A stretch of DNA of 64,000 bases from Prochlorococcus sp. scB243_495D8. Its GTDB lineage: Bacteria; Cyanobacteriota; Cyanobacteriia; PCC-6307; Cyanobiaceae. The notes under the pieces are model-generated. The model searched no databases. It saw only the letters and a list, made by a program, of their open reading frames with translations, and was not told where the DNA came from. Shown in pieces: positions 58,725 through 64,000 of the stretch; position 1 is the stretch's first letter; each line of letters starts with the position of its first letter. Where the stretch lies: assembly GCA_000634195.1 (NCBI GenBank), contig JFLT01000015.1, forward strand, positions 62,001-126,000, written 5' to 3'. The position numbers and the translations under genes are program-made.

Positions 58725-60278
58725 TTAATGTAAAAAGTGCCTTTTTTGGGTAAACACCATTGCGATTCCTTTTGAATTACACATATCAATACTTTCTTGG
58801 TCTCTTAGACTTCCTCCAGGTTGAATAATAGCTTTTATTCCAAACTCATTTGCTAGTTCTACAGTATCTGCAAATGGGAAAAAACCATCGCTGGCCAATA
58901 CTGCATCAGAAGATAAACTCCCAGCTGCTTTTAATGCAATTTTTGCTGCTCCAACTCTATTCATTTGTCCAGCTCCAATACCAATTGTTTTTTGGTCTTT
59001 TGCAATAACAATGGCATTAGATTTCACGTGTTTACAAATTTTCCATGCAAAATTTAGATCTAAGTTAATTTGATGGCTCGGATTTTTATCAGTTACTGAA
59101 ATCCAATTTTCAGTTTTTTCTTCACTATCATCATTATCTTGAACTAGTAATCCCCCCATTATTGATTTAGTAGAATTTTGATTCTTTTTTGGAAGTTTAT
59201 CTTTTGAAAACTTTAAAATTCTTAAATTCTTTTTAACTTTTAAAATTTCTAAAGCTTCCTCATCAAAAGATGGAGCGACGACACATTCTAAGAAAATATC
59301 TTTGAGGTGAATTGCAGTCTCACTATCAACTTTTGAATTAAAAGCAACTATTCCTCCAAATGCACTAACAGAGTCGCATTCCAAAGCATTCAAGAATGCT
59401 TTGGAAGCTGAACTACTTATAGAGGCACCACAAGGATTATTGTGTTTTAAAATAACAGAGGCAAACTTGTCTGTTGTAAGTTCATCTTTTTCTGTGTAGC
59501 CAAATTCTAAAACTGTTGAAAGTGCCGACTCTAGATCTAATAGATTGTTATAACTTAAGTCTTTTCCCTGTAATTGTTCTGCTGAGTTCCATCCAATGTT
59601 ACTTAAGCCATACCAGAAAGCTTTTTGATGTGGATTCTCCCCATATCTTAAGGTTTTGATTAGTGGATAAGATTCAATATATTTTGAAGATTGTAAATCT
59701 CTTTCTTTTCTTATCCAATTAGATATTGCAGTATCATAGTCTGCTGTATGTTGAAAAGCTTCAAGGGCTAATTTTGCTTTATATGAGTCTTTTAATTCTC
59801 CTTTTTTACTTTCTTCAAGAAAATTTTGATACTGACTAGGATCTACTAAAACGGAAACATCTTTGTGATTTTTAGCTGCAGAACGAATCATAGATGGCCC
59901 TCCAATATCGATATTTTCAATAGTATCTTCCCATTTAGCTCCCTGATCTACAGTTTTTTTAAAAGGATATAAATTAACAACAACTAAGTCAATTAACTCA
60001 AGATTGTTAGCTTCTATATCTTTTTTATGCCCCTCATCAGTTCTTTTAGCTAATATTCCCCCGTGTATTTTCGGATGTAAAGTTTTAACTCTTCCTCCAA
60101 GAATTTCTGGAGAATTAGTAAAATCTGCAACCTTAATAACTGGAATTTTTGCCTCCATAAGATGTTTGGCAGTTCCTCCACTTGATAGAATTTTATAATT
60201 AAATTGCTCTACCAATTCCTTGCAAAATGGGATTATATTTTTTTTATCAGAGACACTTACTAAAGCTAATGGAGACAT
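58725..60278 (-). CDS. purH: Bifunctional AICAR formyltransferase/IMP cyclohydrolase
   Basis: Carries out the final two steps of IMP synthesis. The 517 residues show the IMP cyclohydrolase (MGS-like) domain first, with ALVSVSDKKNIIPFC, SGGTAKHL and GRVKTLHPKIHGGILA. The AICAR transformylase domain follows with YGENPHQKAFWYG, VILKHNNPCGAS and GIGAGQMNRVGAAKIA. Both are complete. The start is ATG, divergent from the esterase gene by 33 bases. Confidence 0.97.
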   Translation of the reverse strand: MSPLALVSVSDKKNIIPFCKELVEQFNYKILSSGGTAKHLMEAKIPVIKVADFTNSPEILGGRVKTLHPKIHGGILAKRTDEGHKKDIEANNLELIDLVVVNLYPFKKTVDQGAKWEDTIENIDIGGPSMIRSAAKNHKDVSVLVDPSQYQNFLEESKKGELKDSYKAKLALEAFQHTADYDTAISNWIRKERDLQSSKYIESYPLIKTLRYGENPHQKAFWYGLSNIGWNSAEQLQGKDLSYNNLLDLESALSTVLEFGYTEKDELTTDKFASVILKHNNPCGASISSSASKAFLNALECDSVSAFGGIVAFNSKVDSETAIHLKDIFLECVVAPSFDEEALEILKVKKNLRILKFSKDKLPKKNQNSTKSIMGGLLVQDNDDSEEKTENWISVTDKNPSHQINLDLNFAWKICKHVKSNAIVIAKDQKTIGIGAGQMNRVGAAKIALKAAGSLSSDAVLASDGFFPFADTVELANEFGIKAIIQPGGSLRDQESIDMCNSKGIAMVFTQKRHFLH

Positions 60279-60311
60279 TATGGGAAAGTTTACTTACTTA
60301 AGAATATAAAC

Positions 60312-60929
60312 ATGAAATATGCTATCAATCATGAATTTGTCTCGATTAGCTCTCAAACTGCAACTCACCGAATTATTTTGATGCATGGTTGGGGAGCTGA
60401 TTCAGATGACCTTTTAATATTTGGAAAGGAGATGAATGAAAAAATAAATCTTGATTTTGAAGTAATTTCTTTAAGGGCTCCTGGAATACACCCAAGCGGT
60501 CATGGAAGACAGTGGTATGGTTTATACCCACATGATTGGAATGGAGCTGAGGTTGAAGTAAATAAACTTTTAGTTACATTAAAAAAATTTGATACTGATC
60601 AGATTCCACTAAGAAAAACAATTTTGTTGGGTTTCTCTCAGGGTGCCGCAATGGCAATTGATGCGGGATTTAAGTTGAATTTTGGATTAATTGTTGCTTG
60701 TAGTGGTTATCCTCACCCCAATTGGTATCCTAGAGAAAAATTCTCACCATTGATTATTAGTCATGGAATATTTGATGACGTTGTGCCTATAGATGCTTCT
60801 AGGACTATTTATGAAAAGGTAAAGAGTAAGTCTTCTAAATTTTGTCAATTATTAGAATTTGATGGATTTCATCAAATTGATTCAAATTTAATAAATTTTA
60901 TAAGTTCAAATATAAGTAATATTTTTTAA
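60312..60929 (+). CDS. Alpha/beta-hydrolase, carboxylesterase/phospholipase type
   Basis: A 205-residue esterase. It has the oxyanion segment LMHGWGADSDDLL, the nucleophile elbow GFSQGAAM (Ser about 113), the acid in HGIFDDVVP and the His in FDGFHQI. It matches the short bacterial carboxylesterase/lysophospholipase family, with no signal peptide. The substrate is unknown. Overlaps the convergent DUF3155 gene by 4 bases. Confidence 0.88.
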   Translation: MKYAINHEFVSISSQTATHRIILMHGWGADSDDLLIFGKEMNEKINLDFEVISLRAPGIHPSGHGRQWYGLYPHDWNGAEVEVNKLLVTLKKFDTDQIPLRKTILLGFSQGAAMAIDAGFKLNFGLIVACSGYPHPNWYPREKFSPLIISHGIFDDVVPIDASRTIYEKVKSKSSKFCQLLEFDGFHQIDSNLINFISSNISNIF

Positions 60930-61294
60930 ACAAAAGCATATTCATATTCTTCAATCTCTTCCCAATCATCTGCAGTAAGTTCTAGACCCTCAAATATTTT
61001 TTCTTCACCAATTCCTTCAACTACAACTTTTAGTGACGGAAATAGAAAATGATTTTCTTCAGCATATTGGGCGCTGAATAACCCTTTTTCACCCCAAAAA
61101 AATCTATCGGTGGTGTGTTCATTTCTTCTGACATTGAAAACTGAAGGCGCAGGGAGACCATTTTCAGCTATGAATCTTCTTGCTGCTGTAACTGGTTTAT
61201 GTTTACCAGTTTCGATATGATAAATAGGAACATGAGCCATTACTCTTTGGCCAGCCAATCTTCTTCTGCTGATTCTTTTTCTTTTTTTTGACAT
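60926..61294 (-). CDS. DUF3155 cyanobacterial protein
   Basis: A 122-residue protein with a basic start (KKRKRISRRRLAGQRVMAHV) and an acidic tail (LELTADDWEEIEEYEY). The middle has PVTAARRFIAENGLPAPSVFNV, quoted as overlapping short motifs. Length and pattern fit DUF3155. The charge split suggests contact with nucleic acid or ribosomes, but function is unknown. The 255-base gap above it holds an 8-base inverted repeat and otherwise nothing I can assign. Confidence 0.82.
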   Translation of the reverse strand: MSKKRKRISRRRLAGQRVMAHVPIYHIETGKHKPVTAARRFIAENGLPAPSVFNVRRNEHTTDRFFWGEKGLFSAQYAEENHFLFPSLKVVVEGIGEEKIFEGLELTADDWEEIEEYEYAFV

Positions 61295-61321
61295 TGATTG
61301 GTACTCCTGAAATTATTAATG

Positions 61322-61351
61322 AGATTAGTCTTATTTTTTTTTTACTAATCT
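61322..61351. repeat. 8-bp inverted repeat upstream of DUF3155 gene
   Basis: AGATTAGT (61322-61329) and ACTAATCT (61344-61351) flank a 14-base T-rich loop, 28 bases above the DUF3155 start on the minus strand. Could be a leader hairpin or operator; weakly supported. Confidence 0.35.
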
Positions 61352-61549
61352 TATATATGTGATTTAAAATTCACTTCAAATTACATAGAGGACCCATCAA
61401 CCCCTGATGTAGCTTAAAATATGATTAAATATTCATATTTAAGGCTGGCTAAATCCAAACCTCTTTATATATCTTAATACTTTTTTCATATTTTACAAGC
61501 CCTTTTTCAAATTTTTCTCTAAAAAAAATTTCTCAAAATTTCATAAATT

Positions 61550-62686
61550 ATGAATCTTTCAAAAAAATTTGAAGAACTTATTTTAAAACAGCTTGAGAGT
61601 TTTGGTTGCTCAATGGGCGTGACTAATTTAGTTATGTATCTTGCATCAGCTAAGCAAGGAACTAAAGCATCTTTTGAAATGGTTGGTCAATGGCCACAAA
61701 TTGATAGGCTACTGACATCAATAGAAGATGATCCTTCACTAAAAGTTTCATCGCCTAATAGAAGATGGTATCCGCTTCAAGAAAACGATATTCTACTTGG
61801 TGTCCTTAGAGTAGAAACTGATTTGAAAGGGGGGAATTGGCCAGTATCTCTTGATTCTAGATTAAAAGCCCTTTCAATATCTTTAGCTAAATGCGTCTCT
61901 ATAGAATTAGAACGTCAAAATAAAAATAAAGAAATCAATTATTTAAAAAATCAGGTGAATGCCATTATCCATCAATTAAGGAATCCATTGGCTGCTATTA
62001 GGACATATGCAAAATTACTAATAAAAAGACTAGGTTCAGATAATGACTCTATTGAAATAGTCGAACGCATGATAGTAGAGCAAAAACAAATTAATCAATA
62101 TATGGATTCTTTTGCGCAATTAAATGCACCTATTCAACTGCCTATAGAAATTGGAGAGGAAAGATTATTATTACCACCAAATTTAGATAATAAAAAGTTA
62201 ATAACTGTTCAGAGTTTATTGAGGCCAATATTAGAAAGGGGTAAAGCTAATTCGAACTTAGAAAATAGAGATTGGACTGAACCTTCTCTTTGGCCAGATT
62301 GGACTATATCGCCATTAAAGGCAAAATATGCTGTAATTGCCGAAATTGTGGCCAATTTATTAGAAAATGCGTTTAAATACTCCCAAAAAGATTCTGAAAT
62401 TGGACTCGCAATTACTAGTAATGGAATTTGTATATTTGATGATGGTAAAAAAATAACTAAAAATGAAAAAGAGAAAATTTTTGAAAAAGGTTTTAGAGGA
62501 TCTGCCGCTAAGAAGAAGGACGGCACTGGTGTGGGACTTTTTTTAGCGAGAAAATTAGCAGAACAAATTGGAGGGGAATTGAGATTGCTGGAAAATGACT
62601 CAATTAAAAATACTGAGAAATTAAAAAATCTTAAAAAGAAAAATATTTTCTATTTAGAACTACCTATAAAAGAATTGCATGCATAA
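61550..62686 (+). CDS. Sensor histidine kinase, Hik2/CSK-like
   Basis: A 378-residue soluble kinase without membrane helices. The N-terminal 125 residues form a GAF-like sensor with Cys20 in ESFGCSMGV. The dimerisation/phosphoacceptor helix has the H-box IIHQLRNPLAAIRTYAKLL (His141). The ATPase domain has the N-box EIVANLLENAFKYS, a D-box near FDDGKKITK and the G-box GTGVGLFLARKLAEQIGG. The H-box and layout resemble cyanobacterial Hik2 and plastid chloroplast sensor kinase, which couple photosynthetic redox state to transcription. No response regulator is adjacent. Its end overlaps the convergent cobS by 23 bases. Confidence 0.8.
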   Translation: MNLSKKFEELILKQLESFGCSMGVTNLVMYLASAKQGTKASFEMVGQWPQIDRLLTSIEDDPSLKVSSPNRRWYPLQENDILLGVLRVETDLKGGNWPVSLDSRLKALSISLAKCVSIELERQNKNKEINYLKNQVNAIIHQLRNPLAAIRTYAKLLIKRLGSDNDSIEIVERMIVEQKQINQYMDSFAQLNAPIQLPIEIGEERLLLPPNLDNKKLITVQSLLRPILERGKANSNLENRDWTEPSLWPDWTISPLKAKYAVIAEIVANLLENAFKYSQKDSEIGLAITSNGICIFDDGKKITKNEKEKIFEKGFRGSAAKKKDGTGVGLFLARKLAEQIGGELRLLENDSIKNTEKLKNLKKKNIFYLELPIKELHA

Positions 62687-63413
62687 ACAACATTGCAGTT
62701 TCAACTAGTACAACACTTGCACCGCAGGCATCTCCATTGAAGCCTCCAATTTTATTACCCAGTATGTTTGGGATAGAATAGCTTAGAAAAATACCAACCA
62801 AAACAAGAATTAAAAATTTAATTAATATTGCTTGGGATGTAATTGAAACTAATTGGTATGGAATGAAAATTAAAAGAAAAAAAATGGAGATCAAAGATTC
62901 TTTTTTAAAACCATTCCAAAACTTTTTGTGACTTATAGATTTTTTTTTGTAACTCATATATTTAAACTTTTCTATAAAAAATAAATTTGAAAATCTACCC
63001 CAAAATAAGCATATAGGTAAAACAAAAATTATCAGGTTTTGAATTTTCAGTATGCAAGCAATTTGAATTAAAGTTATAAAAACTAAAGCTTGAACGCCAA
63101 AGGACCCAACTTTACTGTCTTTCATGGCTTTTAAACGTTTCTTTTTACCCGCAAAAATACCATCGAAAGTATCCATTAAACCATCAATATGTAGCCCACC
63201 AGTAATTAAATATCCTGAAGCTAAACAAATTAATGCAGATGCATAAATTGACCAAGAGTTTGATACAAAAAAAAGAAAGATATAACTCTGTATTGTTCCA
63301 ATCAAAAATCCTAAAGGCGGGGCAAATTGTGCAATATTTTTAAATTCTGGATTAATTAAAGGTATCTTTGGAAATGTCGTATAGAAAATCCAAGATCCTG
63401 CTAAGTTTTTTAT
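62664..63413 (-). CDS. cobS: Adenosylcobinamide-GDP ribazoletransferase, start codon non-standard
   Basis: Joins adenosylcobinamide-GDP and alpha-ribazole in cobalamin (or pseudocobalamin) synthesis; integral membrane. The core is clear: GYLITGGLHIDGLMDTFDGIFAG in short motifs, MKDSKVGSFGVQAL, and IGGFNGDACGA near the end. Coding character continues upstream (LAGSWIFYTTFPKIPL, FAPPLGFLIG) to a TGA at 63444-63446. No ATG, GTG or TTG lies there before the TTG at 63305, which is too far in. ATA 63411-63413 would give 249 residues, close to E. coli CobS, and is used provisionally. Divergent from tgt. Confidence 0.82.
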   Translation of the reverse strand: MKNLAGSWIFYTTFPKIPLINPEFKNIAQFAPPLGFLIGTIQSYIFLFFVSNSWSIYASALICLASGYLITGGLHIDGLMDTFDGIFAGKKKRLKAMKDSKVGSFGVQALVFITLIQIACILKIQNLIIFVLPICLFWGRFSNLFFIEKFKYMSYKKKSISHKKFWNGFKKESLISIFFLLIFIPYQLVSITSQAILIKFLILVLVGIFLSYSIPNILGNKIGGFNGDACGASVVLVETAMLFMHAILL

Positions 63414-63501
63414 TAAATATTTTTTGATGAGATAAATATAGATTCAATATTAAATAATAGGCTAAATTAATGAAAAGGATTAAAAAATTTTATAAATTAT
63501 C

Positions 63502-64000
63502 GTGTTTGAATTTGAAATTACATCGAATTGCAGTAAAACATCGGCAAGAACTGGTATATTTCATACACTAAATGGTCAGGTAAACACACCAAAATTTATG
63601 CCTGTGGGTACTTTGGCAACGGTTAAAGGAATTTCATCTAAGCAGTTAACCGCTACAGGATCAGAAATGATTCTCTCAAATACCTTTCATCTTCATTTAC
63701 AACCTGGAGAAAAACTAGTTAAAGAATCTGGCGGAATTCATAAGTTTATGAATTGGCCTAATCCTATTCTTACTGATTCAGGAGGATATCAAGTTTTTAG
63801 TTTGGCCAAATTAAATAATATTTCTGATAAAGGTGTGGAATTTAAAAATCCAAGAGATGGTAGTCATGTTTTTTTATCACCTGAAAAAGTCATGCAGATT
63901 CAAATGGATCTTGGATCAGATGTCGCTATGGCTTTTGATCATTGTCCTCCGCATACAGCTAATGAAAATGATATTGAAGACTCTTTACAAAGAACTCATT
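63502..64000 (+). CDS. tgt: Queuine tRNA-ribosyltransferase (3' end cut off)
   Basis: Exchanges guanine 34 for the queuosine precursor preQ1 in GUN-anticodon tRNAs. Some 166 codons are visible from GTG 63502. Landmarks are [30 protein letters not shown], the catalytic-Asp loop [12 protein letters not shown] and [11 protein letters not shown]. The start is inferred from [17 protein letters not shown], the conserved Tgt beginning. The C-terminal Zn site is beyond the window. Confidence 0.94.
   Translation, partial: MFEFEITSNCSKTSARTGIFHTLNGQVNTPKFMPVGTLATVKGISSKQLTATGSEMILSNTFHLHLQPGEKLVKESGGIHKFMNWPNPILTDSGGYQVFSLAKLNNISDKGVEFKNPRDGSHVFLSPEKVMQIQMDLGSDVAMAFDHCPPHTANENDIEDSLQRTH

Noticed and set aside
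61424..61441. Inverted repeat of alternating A/T runs upstream of the histidine kinase
   Set aside because: Pure A/T low-complexity sequence; such dyads are expected by chance in this composition.
63303..63305. TTG as start of cobS
   Set aside because: It would remove some 36 codons matching the CobS N-terminus.

Overview
The window is a low-GC, tightly packed, intron- and IS-free stretch of a cyanobacterial chromosome. Gene content, protein sequences and the strong A/T bias point to a high-light-adapted Prochlorococcus or a very close marine picocyanobacterium. Key indicators are psbA, psbO, psbH, psbN, psbI, ntcA, cp12, a bicA-sbtA-sbtB cluster, a beta-carotene hydroxylase and many cyanobacterium-specific small families (DUF565/Ycf20, DUF2555, DUF3084, DUF3146, DUF3155, DUF3177, DUF3181, DUF3769). 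Family names are recognised by eye; no database search was run.

Layout. 1-3.7 kb: nusG (cut by the window edge), secE and a divergent ClpB-type disaggregase on the minus strand. 3.9-11.4 kb: enolase, an ABC1-type kinase, an atypical thioredoxin reductase and the bicarbonate-uptake cluster bicA-sbtA-sbtB. 11.6-19.1 kb: hemB, a VOC protein, mutS2, obgE, cp12, a glutathionyl-hydroquinone-reductase-like GST and an aspartoacylase. 19.2-30 kb: a 42-residue unlisted gene, psbA with a structured leader, aroC, a diverged KDPG-aldolase homologue, ftsH, ATP sulfurylase, psbO, coaBC, ycf20, pyrB, a 3-methyladenine glycosylase. 30.6-41.3 kb: gatC, crtR, tRNA-Leu, ileS, trmB, glmM, a thioredoxin-like membrane protein, thyX, dcd and a CobO-like protein. 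41.5-54.4 kb: ntcA, a RuvC-like protein, pth, the psbH/psbN/psbI group, an LptD-like outer membrane protein, leuCD, cinA, glyA, tRNA-Arg, murJ. 54.4-64 kb: sfsA, amt, ispH, a DoxX protein, purH, an esterase, a Hik2/CSK-like kinase, cobS and the start of tgt.

Functional themes are photosystem II synthesis and upkeep (psbA, psbO, psbH/N/I, ftsH), inorganic carbon supply and Calvin-cycle control (bicA, sbtA/B, cp12), nitrogen control (ntcA and amt, each with a good NtcA site upstream) and core biosynthesis. Several convergent gene pairs touch or overlap.

I found no phage, island, CRISPR or transposon, and no obvious multi-gene undescribed system. The observations most worth checking are single-gene oddities: a thioredoxin reductase without pyridine-nucleotide motifs, a ClpB with no arginine finger in its first ATPase domain, a CobO homologue without a P-loop, a KDPG-aldolase homologue with altered active-site motifs, crtR and cobS with no ATG/GTG/TTG start in the expected place, and the small gene upstream of psbA.
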